DNA of 64,000 nucleotides from Bursaphelenchus xylophilus (GCA_904066235.2 CAJFCV020000002.1:12076116-12140115), one strand, 5' to 3'; counted from the stretch's first letter, positions 37,028-51,085 are shown. Notes: generated from the letters alone by a model not told the origin. Numbers and translations: made by a program.

Positions 37028-38089
37028 CATTTGCAGCAAATCAGGTCTTTAAACGATGGATCAGGCAGACGCAAAAATGGCAGTAAGTCACATTACAACT
37101 GCTGGTAGATCGCAAGACAAGTAGGCAAACTGGTTTTGTACGACTGTTGTTCGAAAACCTGAACTAGGCGTCTTTGCTCTCCAATATTGGGCAGTGAGAG
37201 GACGTGTTACAAGGCAGATACACAGTTCTGTATGTTTTGAATGTAAAGTTTAACGTTCTTGCCATCTTAAACTCACGTAGGCCTTGTCACTGAGCTACCA
37301 GAGTCGAATCCATTGCCCTACAGTGAGGTCGACCTCATGACGGCCCCAAAGCTAATGACTGTCGATGACATTTAGACAACGTGTTAGATTAACGGACCAC
37401 TGTAAGTTTTTAACTCACACTTGTAGCAACCATTTCCGATCGGCCAATGTGAAAATTTCCTATATCGCATCTTCTTTGGCACGAATTCGCCGTCGTCCAT
37501 CCACAGTGTTAAGCCATATCTAGTCAATATCGTAGTAGAAGATTTGTCGTCCAAAACTTTGATAAGCTCTTCTAAGATACTTCCAACTGCGAACCTCTTG
37601 AGAATATACCCGTCGACAGAAACGTCGGCATACAAAATCAATTGGAGTCCAACAAGAAATTCCTCGTCTCCCCCAAAGCTTTCAATCACTTTTTATAGAG
37701 CAGCATAAACACTACAGGCAAAAACTGTCCCGACAAAATGCGCCATCACCAGACCCATATCATGAGTAAAACTTCGCCCTGACGGGACACGTGATGATGG
37801 ATTGTAAGATTTAGGCCTAAAAAAATTTTCAGCATTTGGAGACAACAATTACTTTTGTTGCAAGTCCAGTAATCAAAACTACGAACATCCTATGCCTAAA
37901 TCAGGCATAGTCTATACTCCATCAAGTCGCTCAACTGTTCCGCTAAGTTCTAAAAAAAATCGGATCTAACAACTGTTTGAACTCAATTGTGCTACCGTCT
38001 CTTTTCCTTCCTGAAGCCAGGCCCTGGATTTTTCAGCCTATTTGTTTGTGGCAATAGCAATACAAAGAAAATTATAACTAGCACTCATT
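37028..38089 (-). pseudogene. Damaged mirror of the third aspartic protease
   Basis: Mirror of 4389-5709. The counterpart of intron 3 (around 37680-37720) has only one copy of the 17-base unit that is doubled in the left arm. Frames are broken. Confidence 0.88.
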
Positions 38090-38516
38090 TATGCAAGTTC
38101 AATTACTAGATATCTTATTCAAAATGTATTCCTTTTGAAAAAACTTAGAAAATAAAAATAAAAATTCATTACAGCTTTAACTGCTTCAAATAGGATTTAT
38201 ATTACATTTGCAGTCACGCTGGGTATAAATTATGCCTCACCCACTACCTTATTTTAAATTTATTATGTTTGTAAGGCAACTCAAACAGATACATTAAATT
38301 GATAAGTAGCGCTATGTGCCATGTGAGCGACCTCGGCAACTGCTTTGAAGCGCACGCTATTTAAAACATTTGGGATCGCCTTCGGCGTTTTCTGGCGGAT
38401 AAATTTGTTGTTCTTTATGCCATTACATTTTTTATGCTGAAGAATACTACGACAATTAACTAGCCAATCTGTGTAAAATATAATAATAATAACCAAAGGA
38501 TATCTGTGTTTGAAAT

Positions 38517-39581
38517 TGACAGCGTCGAAAATCGAGATTCGTCTTTGACGTTGACAGAAATTGTCGCTAAAAAAAACAAACGGCAGTAAATGAAGCGCAT
38601 AGGCCGAAGTCACAACCGGGCGCGATCAGAATTTGGCTGGAAGAAACTATGTTCTTTACCATTGATCGAAAATGCGGAGCAAAACAGGGTGATATACACG
38701 TGATTCCGTAAGCTTAAAAAGTTCGTAATCCAACAGGCGTCATGAAGGAAGCGCTTGATATCGTCGGGTAGCAAAGACATTTACCGCAACGCTTGCTTTT
38801 GAAAACAATGAGTTTTTCCTTAACGTCCACTGTATACTAGTAAAAGTATTTAGCTTACATCTGTCAGTCAATGCTACAAAAAACCCGTTTTCCTTTTTTT
38901 GTGCTACTTGGCGATATGGCGTCGTTTTGCGCAATTACTCGAAATCCTCCAAGCGTAATATAGCCATTTGATTTGCTTTCCACTGCTTTTCTTCAAAAGG
39001 TTGTAAGAACAGTTTGTCCAAAACTATTCAATGTACCAATTTGTTGGAGAGCAGTGGCGCCATTCCAATAATACCCCCGTTTTGAAAGGACCGTGCAGAA
39101 ACGGTAACACATCGAGGAGAAGTGCCACTCACGCCATATAAATGAAATCGCTCATAATTATACGCACAGACCGATATTTGTCCCTATAAAGTTTTGCCGC
39201 ACTGGCTGTAGCTTGATTTCCATGCTCTTTGTAAAGTTCTAACAACAGTCGCAGTTGATGAATCAATGAAAGGTAGGTTGGCAATATCTGAAAACGAATT
39301 GTACCTTGGATCTCGGAAAAGCGATTCTTATCGCGTGCCGTTCTAAATTCGGCCTTCAGCAAAAGGTCCACAAGTCGAAGATCCGGTTACGGTCACGTTT
39401 TGCCGGGGTCCCATGAAAGTCATTCTCGCCGTCAAGCAGTTTGGCGACGAAAACCTATGATCTAAAGACGGGAGTTTGGAAAGGTATTAACCCTTTGCCT
39501 TCTTCAAGCCTGAATTTAGCATGCGGCCGACTATCACGGTATTGATTGCAATTATTGCAACAAGTCGACTGTACTTTTCAT
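38517..39581 (-). pseudogene. Damaged mirror of the second aspartic protease
   Basis: Mirror of 2684-3926, 1065 bases against 1243. Short protease-like pieces remain, such as the FRTARDKNRFSEIQGT frame near 39310, which is out of the protease frame. Confidence 0.88.
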
Positions 39582-39734
39582 TCAAACTTTTGAACAGTTT
39601 CCAGCACAAGCGGCAACTTGCTTATACCATTAAGTATGTATGCTCGTTCAAACCGAAGATTGAATATATATGTGTATATGATTTATATTCTTTTGTCAAT
39701 TTGTAGCAAAAAACAGTGCTTCGATTGACTGTTT

Positions 39735-41876
39735 ATTGGCTAGGTAACCCATCGATGGCAAATGACCTGGATATTTGAAAATTAATGGCATAGAAATGGC
39801 TTGTCGATTTCATTTGATTTTGGAACGTAAATTGCCGATTTCCATTGTCATCGCCTCCACGTGAATTTCAAGTGACTCGTCGAAACTTCTGCCGTGGCAT
39901 AAAAGTCATTATGACAGGCGTCCTAGCCCTGCCGCGTACTCCCTTTCCTTCTTCATATTTGTAACATCGCAATCATCTCCCATGTCGCACCCACTCTCTG
40001 TTTTTTCAATCGAATATCACTTTACCCTTGAGCTTCACCCTTTCCGTTGCGTTTACAACGCTCTACCGTATTGCTTCCGCTTCCTTGTTCATGTTTTTAA
40101 ATCGCCTCCTTTCTTCTTTTCCAGTCGAGCCTCGCTACACAAGCGCCTTTCTTTTCCGTTGTAACCTCCTTTACTGCATGAAACTCCTTCCTTCTTCATA
40201 TTCGTAACTTCACCATATCCCTCCGGCGCACTCCCTTTCTTCTTTTTCCCATCAATCTTCTAAACTCGCCCCTTCTTTCAACCTCGCTTTGTAACTCCCG
40301 CTTCCTTCTTCATATTCGTAGCTTCGCCACGTCATTCTTCTTTTCAGCTCTTTCTCTGCCCGCTCTTCTATTCCACTCTATTGCAGCTCGCTGCCTCGGC
40401 AGTCGCTCTCGTATACTCATTCGTCCACACCTTCTTCCATTTTACCGCGATCAAACCTCCTTCTCCATGTCTACCATCATTTGTTTCTACCTTTATCCAT
40501 TCACTGCCTTCTTCGTACTCGTATTCATGAAACCTTTACCATATTCGCCACTCTTCATGAACCGTCTTCTTGCATCCCCGACTCTTTCTTTCTCCATATC
40601 CTTTAGCTTGTAACCCGACGATCTATCCTTTGCAATGTGGAGCCGATCTTTTTTTCCTCTTACCTTTTTTATGTAACAGCCGTGTTTTCATTTTTTAAAC
40701 AAACTTCATGATCGTTCGCTCGGCACCTTTCGTAACGGTTTTCTTGCTCCTTCGTGGGCGATCTCGCGCCGAAGGCCGATTCTTCGTTGCTAAAAAATCG
40801 ATGGACAACAGTGACTTCCCTTGCAAATGGAAAATTTGAGTGGTATCTCATTTGTGATTTTCGAATGCAATCAGCATCGTTCGCTTCTGTTTCAGGAGAC
40901 GAAGTGTTCTCTTGTCAGCGCGGCATTCCGATGAAGATCTTTCTTGTCGTTTTGTAATGTTTCTATTCAGAGCCCCTTGCGACTGTTGACCAAATTTGTT
41001 TAGGCGAGAAATGTCGGTGTAAGTATGAAATACTACCGCAAGTGACTACAAAAATATCATTGAGTTATTTTTCATTTAAGAAAATTCAATGAACACATTG
41101 AGCCGACTCCTGTGAAACTCCCCGCTGAACCTTTTGTAACTCACATAATGGTATCTTTTTTCACAGTGATTTCGTATCCCTTTATTAATTTTACTGCCTC
41201 TGTTTATGGTCAATCTCACGGAATGCGTGAGTGAGAATATCGGTTTTCAAACTGCTCCTTCTGTGGCTTGCATTGCCCCCGCGCATATGACATTGCCTAC
41301 AAATTAATGGTCTCAATCCAATTTCCGTTCCCAAAACTACAAAAATGAATCCAACACCTTCCCCTTTAACTACTTATCGAATATTTGCCTCGTCACAAAA
41401 CTATAAAGAGTTCGTTTGTTTTGTGGAATATAAAAACTATAATAACATACCGCAAATTAAAAAATCTTTGTAAAATTCCGTAACACTGTCATATCTTAAT
41501 GAAATACAGCGTTTCCTTTGTTTTGGATAAGAACGTCGTAACAAGGCAATCTAAAACATTTTTAAAATCAAATGAAAACACGAAGTCTTTTCATTAATGT
41601 AACTACAGTTATTTAAAACATTGCAACGCTCTTACTTTTTCTCCGTAAACAGGCAATTTTCTCGAAGAACTGAAAGAAAGCGACGGTGTCAAACGTGACG
41701 AAATACTGTGGTGGTTTCTCCGATCGCAGCCTTTCAATACGAGTGTGGAAATAACTTTTTAAATCTTCTTTCCACGGCGTTCAAACCATGATCATCTATG
41801 AATACAACAAAATGAAAAGTTTTACCTTCTTCTTTCAGAAGTGCAATTCTTATACGTAACTCGCCAAAGCATACCC
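39735..41876 (-). pseudogene. Damaged mirror of the first aspartic protease and its repeat tail
   Basis: Mirror of 1-2480. The repeat tail becomes the T/C-rich stretch 39900-40640 with many indels; the protease exons follow to 41876. Confidence 0.88.
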
Positions 41877-42804
41877 ACTTTAAGCTTATAAAAAATCATA
41901 ACGATCATTTTAATAAATGTTCAGCGAGTCCACTCATAAACACTTTTATAAGGTTTCCCAATTTGAGCTGAACCTATTCTCCTACAACACGTAACATTAT
42001 GGTTGAAAATGACTTCACAACATCTACTAAAAAATTATGGACAATTTTGGCCTTTTTTGAAAGTTGTATATTTGCGTTCGAAAATCAGGTCATCAATTCG
42101 TTTGGTAACGTTTGTGTTGACATATAATGGCAGTCTAGAAACAGGATACTTGGTGCAGCTCTAGTTGGACTTTACTCTTGTTATATAGAAATTCAAATTT
42201 TCCCTCAATTTCCAACCATGAATGTTTTAGTATCACCTTTCAGTCATTGAATAATGGCAATGAAGTCATTTTATACGCCTCTGGTAAACATATCAAACAA
42301 GGAAAAAAACCCAAACGCCCAGCGAATGCCAGGTTGAAAAGTCTTTTGTGTTCGCGGGATCGAAGTACTAAATGGCAACCATTCTGACTCATCATTGATT
42401 CCGCTGTGCTCAGGTCACTACCAAAGGATCTTCTTACAAAGTTGAGCCTTCTTCGAGTAGGTGGCCTGCACCCTGATTGGTTTCAGCTGTGCAACAGGCA
42501 GGCATGAGACAAAGTTGGAACAAACAGGAGGTGCATCGTAGAAAGATGTGCAAATGAAAGTTTACTATCTTTGAGCCTTATTAGAATTTGTTTCAAACGT
42601 AGCGTCGAAGAGCGCAAAAAGCGCTTTTTGCGACTCGGCAAGCCCGGTTGCCATGCCAGTTAACCAAACTGCGGCACACTAGTTCGGAACATCTTAGCTA
42701 AACATCTACCGCATATTACAACATTTGGAAATCAGTCGAAAGATGAATTATCCCGTAGGACCTCAATATTCAAAAATTATTGTACATAACATAACAATAG
42801 GAAG

Positions 42805-43737
42805 GTGAATCAAACCGTGCACGGCCATATTGACGAACTCGGAAGAGAGTTCGGGAGAAAGAAAAACGCTATCAATGTTGCGGAAAAGGAAGACAGCAAC
42901 ACTGCCACCATAAATTGCGACCCCGCGGAGATGCCAATCAAGAAATTATTAGTTCAATTGAAGAATCATTGGCACGCGCAACTGCAAAAGTTTGCCGCTC
43001 TCCTCACAGTAAGCATAAAAGGCACTAGCCCGAAGGAATTCCCAACGAATTGCGGCAAAAACAGCCATACGATCACACAACTACAACTTCTCAAAATTCT
43101 TGATGTGTCTCAAGATAATCTTGAGTGTCCTAAAACTGACGCCACATCACCCACGCTTAAGACTAAACCTATCTCGAACTCGCCTTACAACTAGGTTTTG
43201 ATGCAAGTTGACGAGTTCCGTATTATTTGATAATCGAACTAGGACAGAATTACTGCTGAGACGACTGTCCCAAGAAAAAACACAGACTTGCTTAACAATA
43301 GTCTGTCGGTTGTGTTTTGGCCTTTCGGATTTTGTCCCGAAGAAATCGGAGAAACTCAAAAAAAATGATGAGTTTTCTGCGGAAGCTGCGGCCTGGAAGT
43401 CAATGGGTTTGAAACGAGTGACTTGCGAGCGCAAAACAAGGATAAAAGAGAATCGAAGTTTCCAAACTTGGACAATGATTATGGAAGTGGTCAAGCAAGT
43501 GCAACAAAACAATGACAGAATGAATACTCACTGGCAAAATTCGCTTGTGTTAACAATTTGGGATTTAATTTGATTAATTTCAGATGAAATGGTTAAACCT
43601 GCAGCATCGAAAAGTGGGTCAACACACGAAGAGTTCGTCAAAAAAAAAACAAGCCAAAACTCGTCAACTAAGCACAAAAATCGATTCTCGAGATCTTCCA
43701 AAGAACGAATTCGACAAGATTCCAACACCATCTGAAT
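42805..43737 (+). pseudogene. Fragments of an unrecognised, probably broken gene
   Basis: Plus-strand frames 42805-43194 and 43208-43573, then a piece after TTAATTTCAG near 43584 (DEMVKPAASKSGSTHEEFVKK, then KHKNRFSRSSKERIRQ), look like successive parts of one Lys/Ser/Thr-rich protein with interruptions. KKLLVQLKNHWHAQLQKFAALL could be an amphipathic helix. No family recognised. Confidence 0.35.
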
Positions 43738-45623
43738 TAACGTAGGCGTGTGAGACCGAATACATTATGAAGGAAGACGAACTTCTGGAAATCAGGAAAA
43801 CGTATAACGCCAAAAATCGGTAGTCAACAAATGTGAGCAAGCTTGTAACGGATCGAAGAGTTGGAAAGACTGAGTAACGGCTAAATGAAGAATTCAACAG
43901 AAATTCAAAAGTTCTGAACACTCAATAAATTTCATCAGTTTTATCATTTCGAAGAAAAATTAATTATATAAATGTTTCTGCAATACAGAGAAACAGTAAA
44001 AAGAATAAAGGAATTCCCGCATAAAGTGATCGTATAAAAATGGCCGCAACTACGAAAAATTTATCGCGCCCAATATACACCGACGACCTCGGCAGCTCAT
44101 CGGAAATCTATGGCACTGCTGGCCGAACGATCTACCATTATATTCGTTCCGTTAACTTTTCATTTTTGTTGTTGTAAAATTTTTTTAGATGATTGCCACA
44201 CCCACACATACAATTCCCCGACATTCTCCCTCTAAATTTCTTTATTTTCTTCTCGTGGCTTGCCTCAAAGTTTGCAAAGAAAGAAATACTTGAGCATTTT
44301 GTTCTTTTTTATGATACATGATAATAATTTTTAAATTAATAAATCTACAAAGCGTAACGTAACCTCACAATGCAGAAAATAAAAATAAATTAATCTGAGA
44401 AAACTGGATGGCCAACATAATAATGGAGCGTATGTTTCAATTCAATCGACTTTAAGAACGTTGGTTGCAGTCATATCAATGATGGTCATTAACTCTCTTC
44501 ATTTTGTCGCGTGAAAATAAGCCGATAAGGTAACTCTTTCACTTTTTACTTTCTTTCAATTTTTGGAAAGATACAGATTGCACGTCCTCGATAAATTAGA
44601 TATTTGTTCGTTCAAGCTGATCTTTAGCAGAGCAGACTTGTATTTGGTGTATGCTCTAAAAATCATAGATTACTGATAGCAAACTTTGAAGCGGCCCATG
44701 TTAGAATTACATTCATCGTGAAGGACTTGTGTGCGATCTCGGGATGAAGCGCTTCGTTTGCCACTGCCTATAGAATATTTTGTCAAATCTCCTCCGGTCA
44801 GAAGTTGACCGCTTTCGACTGTCTCACTGCTATGCCCACTTTTTAGACAGGTCGGCCTTTTTTTTCTTGTTCAGAACTAGGTTTTGCGAGCGAGCGGTCA
44901 TGAGCTAGAATTTGGAGCTGATGCTGAGGTGAATTATTACCATTTTCAGAGATGAGAAGCGAATCTTATGCTTATTTAGGTGCTCATCATGCATTCTTCG
45001 AGTGAAGCTCCAAAGAGAAGTCAGGCTAGGCACATTGCCTTCTTGCGAACGACGCATTTCAGCACTTCGGCAAGAGAATTGAATTTATTTTCTTTCTCTT
45101 GAATTACAGAAATAAAGTAGGTTTAAGCCATTTATGGATATATTTATTTTTCTATGCTAAAAACACTGTACCCTAGTGTAACTCTTGCTAGCTACGTATT
45201 TTTTCAGGAGCCAGTTCTTATGTATTGTGCAAGCACAAACTATTGAAACTGAGTGGCTCAACAAGTAAGCCACATGATGCACAACTATATCACTCGTCGA
45301 AATAACTGCAACTGACAGGATTCGTACGATCGATTGTCCGATGCCACAAACTGGAGACTTTAAGCGGCTGTGGATGTGATTGAGCCCCTTTGCAGAAAAC
45401 CAGATATGGTAAACCAAGACCTCGTGGAAGTTGTTTTGCGCCTCGAACAGAGATAGACAAGCTCGTTGCGAAATACAGGAGAGAATTCAGGCTGCTGATC
45501 AAAAATTCTTCATGGACCTAAAGTAAGGATGGGTGGATGAAAACTGACAGTTTAGGTGTCTACGACGAAATACTCGATGCATACATTCAAAGCAATCACT
45601 GCTTTCTGGTCCAAAAAAGACGT

Positions 45624-45878
45624 GTAAAAATTAGCTGCTAGATTTTGGTCTGCGGGCGAAAAATTTCAGGCTTTTTCTTGCAACACCACGCAAATGCCGC
45701 TTTTTATATGAACAATTAGGTGAAATCAAATTTGATATTGGAAGCTGTCAGAGATGCTAAGGGTTTAGCCAAAGCTTTGAACGGAAAAAAATTGGTCAAA
45801 AAATACATTTGCGTGGTGTTCCGACAAAAGTTCTGAAAGTTGCACCCACTAAACCAAAATTGGGCAGCTAATTTTTAC
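45624..45878. mobile_element. Foldback element with about 73-bp inverted arms
   Basis: GTAAAAATTAGCTGC at the left end (arm 45624-45696) is answered by GCAGCTAATTTTTAC at the right end (arm 45806-45878), and the inner ends pair as CAACACCACGCAAATG and CATTTGCGTGGTGTT. The arms diverge in their middle. About 109 bases lie between. Non-coding, MITE-like. Confidence 0.75.
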
Positions 45879-46314
45879 ATATTCTAGATCAGATTTGCAA
45901 TTTTTGGCGAATGCAGAAGTTTTTCTGACTTTTGTTTTGCTGTTGGAGTCATTTCAGTGCAAGAAATGGAGTTGACATTGATTTTGAAAAATCAGCGCAC
46001 ACTTTAATTTCGCGAAGCTGATGCAAATCTGCACTGGTTGTTCAAATTTCGAAAACTGGTTCATGGTAATGTCAGCCCGTTTTTGCACTGAATACTACGC
46101 GGCAAAAGTCGAGAATTCGGTGATACTATATAGTAATGCTCGACTACTAACTCCATATCATGCGCTTCCGATAAAAGAATTACTATTATGTGATGTATTT
46201 GTTATTTCCAGGGCGAAGTCTCACCGACTGGCTGGCATCACTCCCGATCGATAATCCTCTCCGTGACCAACAGATGCAATCTCGATCGGACAAGCACGTG
46301 GAGAACGGTCACCT

Positions 46315-46518
46315 TTGCTATCGAGAATTGAGATGATAAGCAGGAACGTGGAGGCAAACCGACGTGGAAAAGATAGCCTCCGAAAAGACAAAAAAATCTC
46401 CGGACGAGAAAGAAGAAATTGTGTAGCCGGCTGGATCCGGCCGATATCGCGGCAGCGACTGATAGGCAGTCAACGAAGGAACGCTTTGTTCTTGCCCGTC
46501 ACAAGGAGTGCAATTTGA
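46315..46518 (+). pseudogene. Short coding-like fragment
   Basis: A plus-strand frame through this stretch carries SRLDPADIAAATDRQSTKERF, which looks like coding sequence, next to a basic segment. Too short and isolated to name. Confidence 0.2.
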
Positions 46519-49500
46519 AGAGAAAAAAAACCTCTGTTTAAGATTGGTCTTACAAGTATGTGATATTTTCTGACGTTTTTGAACGTTATAATTTATCAAA
46601 TAAACGATTAACATATGGAAAACGAAGGAATAATGAATTTAATGCTTTTTATTGGAAAAAAATTTGATTAAATATCCTCTGAACTACTGATACAGAAAAA
46701 TGCTGATTTCAATTAAAATAAAACTGCGTTTTATACGGCTGATCCTCTTTGTCAGAGCATTGTTTTTTGATGTTTAAGTTACACGTACATATTTTCGAAT
46801 AATAAAAGCTATAACTTTATTGCAGTGGCCCTGTCAGAGTGGCATCATTCTTACTTCATACTGAAATTTATTGTGATAATTAACAGTCGGTTTCTGTATT
46901 GATAACGAAAAGAACGAAATTTACTCTGCACTTTTTCTCTTTATTTTTTTACGATAATACGTCAGCGAGTGCCTGATTTCCACGATTTTTGCTACTCGGA
47001 TGCAATCTTTTTAAGCGATTTCTTGATGAATTTACGTATTTGCATGTAGATGACATTGAGATTATTTCACAATTTCGTTAAATTACACAAAAATGCTATT
47101 TAAACATGTCTGTCACTCTGCAAGGTTGAAGTACAATGAAGAGATCTAATTTACGTCTTGTGATAACATTGGCGACGGATGCGCATCACGCCAACGAACA
47201 TAACTTGTCAGACTAGGCCACAAACTTGGAAATAATGCTGGTACACAAATAATCAATTTCGAAAACGCATGTAAGTTTCGAATCTGTACGGGCTTATTTG
47301 CTGGTTTCATACACAATACTTATGAAAAAAGTTTTAAAAAAAAATCAATTAAAAAAAATCAAAGGTTGAAAAATCTAGAACAAAGCCTTTAGTCATCCCT
47401 CGTCAGGGATTCCCGTTTTTAAAGACATTACTTTTCGAGGAAATGAACCCGAGTCCAAATGACTTCGGAGAAACCATATTTCTCACTTTCAACTATCATT
47501 CTCAGCAGATAGCAACAACAAAACAACCAGCGAAATTTGTAGACGTGAAATTGTCATCAACAAATGGCTCAGAACATGATAAATAACGCGTGTGCTTTTC
47601 ATACTTTCTATCATTATTTTTTTCGTGCTGATGAGGAGCACATACCAATTGTAACAATCATGTGTTGATGGCTGATCGAGCTGACTGGTTGGACGCTATT
47701 TAACAACACCAGGTTGCTCCTTCTATCCACGAGCATTCGCGGAAATTTTCGTCGAAAACGTGATCGAAAACAGTTCTTGCAATAACTAGCTTACTCGATC
47801 AGAAAATATATCGAAAAACGTACGAGCGCGCCCTTCAATTGTTGATGACGTCGTTTTGCGGTTCGTATTCGTGATCTGTTCTGTGCACGGCAGATGACAC
47901 GAGTGAGTTGTGCGGTATGGGTTCTCCACCACGCAGGCCAAAAGCAGTACTAATTTTGCGGCATTTCTCAATCCTCGGCGGCCACTAAATTTACAATTTT
48001 TTGGCGAGGATGTCGAGTCTCTACCGTTTGTTGAGCTAATTTCGATATTCGGCATCGGCGATCTGTGTGCAGTCTGGACCCTTCGACTGGCTACAGTTTA
48101 TATCGGCGTTGTCTTATATAAAAACCCGGCTGTCACGTAATTCCCCCGGCGGCTAACTTCAACGAAAAACGATTGGCACAGTCGAACGAGACAATTTTCT
48201 TGGACTTTAGTGGAGAATCATGGGGCTGTTGCAAATGTTAACATAGCCGCAAATGCAGGTGAAATAACTCAGCCTTGTACAAATTCAGCTGACTGGAGTA
48301 TTTCGTTGAGCGCTGTCCAAGTGTCCGTAGCTGATGATATTTATGTCCAACACTTTGTTTGTAAGCATGACCAAAAGTTCATTCGGTCTGTCTCCAAGAC
48401 GATAATGTCAAAGGACCGATTCTAATCAGTATTATATTCCGTGCAGTTTATAACCGTTGGAAAACTAAAATAGTTTTGAATAAAATACACTAACCGAACG
48501 TATGTTATTTTCCAAATAGTAAGAAAGAATTAAATCCAGGTGTTCAGGATCAGCTCGCTCTCCGAACGTTGAAGACAAGTCCGACAACAAAACAGACAAA
48601 ACATTGAATATAAAACAGAAACGTGGACATTTTTTCGAGCAGAAAAACGATCGCAAGCCAGCCGAAGATTCTTTTCTTTACTAATTGCGGAAAGTGTACA
48701 GAATACTACGGGATTTCTGTTGGCAAATTTGCTCTCGTCGGATGTTGTGTTTCTCGCGATTTGAGAATAAAACTCTTGTAATAATGTTTTCAGTGTTTCC
48801 CTGCGGCAGCAACAAGCGGCAATGAAAACGATTGCCAAGCGTCTCCTGTTTCCCCGCTTCCTGTCTCCCGAGTGGACTAAATTTATTTCCGCAACATGAG
48901 TTTTAAACAGTGAGTTTTGCTTTTGTATCAAAGTTATAATCTGATGAGCAAAGTTCGATAAACCGAAGATTTCCGAGGGTCAGTGTTGTCTCAAAAGGTA
49001 AGACGCGGGCGAAACAAAGAATTGAAAGATTAAGATCGTCAGTGATTCATTCCGGCAAGCCTTCATTTCGGCCGCGGCTCGATTCAATGAAAAGTCTCAC
49101 TTTTACGTAACGATTATTCGGAAGAATACGCTGTACTATATGCCCCAAGAGGTGAGTTCGGAGAAGTTTGAATATTTTCGATGACGTTTTGAGAGTAAAG
49201 TTTCGAGTAATGCCTTTCGGAGAAAATTCTCAGAAAAGTACTGGGAGATTTCAGTAAATAATTTGAAGTCTGAAAAATATTCTTTTGTCTCCAGATATTA
49301 GGCAAAATTTTCCGCGTTTTCCGCTGCTGGTGTAATTGTTATTATATAATATGTTTGTAATGATTTTTTGGTAAATATCAGAAAATCTGAATGACAAGTT
49401 TTGCTTCCCATCTTTTCTCTATCTCGGCGTTCGTTACTTATATTCGTTCCGCAGTTTTTGGCTACTTTTCTTGTATTTGAAACTTTGAGACGAACATGCG

Positions 49501-51085
49501 CAATAAAATTACTTGCATGTCATGGTTTCACCCTTCCTGTTTTTTTGTTCGCTACAATTACGTACCTTATTTCTTCGCAGACATGTGTTTGCCGCCTTCA
49601 AAGGGAAAAAGGTTCGGGTAGGCAGCTGTCCGCGACCCTACTTCCGATCGGGCCCAGAGCACAAAATACTTTCTGATAACTGATTTTATCGAAACTTTTT
49701 GGAAATTTTGAAGTCGTCTACATCGGTAAACTGATTTTCCTGCGTTGGAAGGATTCTCATTTCAAAAGTGAATTTTGAGGCGTTGTGAGCGCTTCACAGA
49801 TTTATTTTCTCGTAGTTCCAAATTGTAATATAAACAGGAAACTTTCGTTGCTAAACGCAAAACAAAATTACGATTTTGTTTCCATCGTCTTATCTTACTG
49901 ATCTTTAAGCAAATTTTCCTCCTATATCAAACTCTTTTTCCAATGATATTTTCATTCGCTTGCCCCATTTCTTGTTGAACCGGAAATTAAAAATTAATCA
50001 TGCATAAAATGAAGAAAATATTGCCAATAAAAACGCTGACGTCGGTAGCCGACTATACAGCATCAAACATGAGTGTTGTAAAAATCTCTATCATATTTAT
50101 ATCGATATTGAAAGCATGATAGCCCGCTTGTGTCAGCCTTTCTATTTGGTAGATTTCTCAGACCCCAAGCTCCCGCCGGACCTGCAGGTCAATTCCGACT
50201 TTGCGCTACGACTCAAAACGAAAGTTGAGTCGAAGAAATAATCCTAGAAACTGAGCGGGATCCAAGTTTTTTGCCGGTAAAATTTTCGAGGAGAATTACA
50301 AATTGCGGGTTTTGTAATGCGTCGAAACGCCCTTGAATTAAAAAACGTTATTACATTTTTTCGGATAAATGGGGTTTTCGAGATGGAGTCTGAGACCTGT
50401 ACAGGAGGTTTGACAGAATCGTGTAAAATTTGTCAGTACACGAACAATAAGCGCGATTCACCCCAAAAAATTTAAGTAAGTTAAATAACCTCGTCTTTCA
50501 GGACTTTCGTAGCGTTTCACAACACTCCACGCCGCCCATAATGGGATCGGCAAACTCGGAAGCAGCGTAACAGCTTCCCACTGACCAGCGCCGGCAGTTA
50601 GAGTATTCGCGTTCTCTGTGTTGAATTACAGCCAAGATATTGGCGAGTAATACCGTCAAATATGTCACGGCCTAATTACGTCAAATCAGAATACAAAAAT
50701 TTCTGATAACAAATGTAAAAAAAGACTACAATCCGAACATACAGAGATTTTATTTGACTGAAAACGTTTTTTTATTGGGCCGCACCTTGCCAAACCTTGA
50801 ATCACCCAAATTGTAAAGGAGTCTGATAACAATCTTCTTCATTTTCGAAAACAAGCACTGCCCCTCGAGCTACCTTTTGCGGAATTCACCCTGAGATGAT
50901 ACGGACGGTGCAGATACTGGGTTAAGACGCCCGTTTCCCCACGATTCTATAATCGTTTTATCATTTCAAGATCTCAGGATTTCATGTAATCATATTGCAG
51001 CAAGAACTGATATGCATATCAGCTTACAAATGTTTTATGTTTTTTGTTTAGCTGTGATCACCTTAATCTAGAAATAGGCCTTTAA

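Larger units (their letters stand above)
22936..41876 (-). repeat. Right arm of giant inverted repeat (damaged copy)
   Basis: Reverse-complement copy of the left arm, shortened to about 0.80-0.84 of its length at every anchor tested. Differences are mostly small insertions and deletions with scattered substitutions, spread evenly over exons, introns and intergenic DNA. No gene in it is open over its full length. The last clear match is around 41820-41876, which mirrors bases 1-60; the match probably continues beyond, against sequence left of the window. Confidence 0.93.

Noticed and set aside
22936..41876. Treating right-arm open frames (for example 34272-34778 or 34888-35613, minus) as new genes
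   Set aside because: They are shadows or broken pieces of the mirrored left-arm genes; the true counterpart of 7187-10603 runs on the plus strand there.
1..41876. A programmed or functional palindrome (for example an amplification or DNA-elimination structure)
   Set aside because: Possible in principle, but constant compression, equal damage in coding and non-coding DNA and an axis inside a housekeeping gene are better explained by a fold-back read; kept only as the alternative to test.
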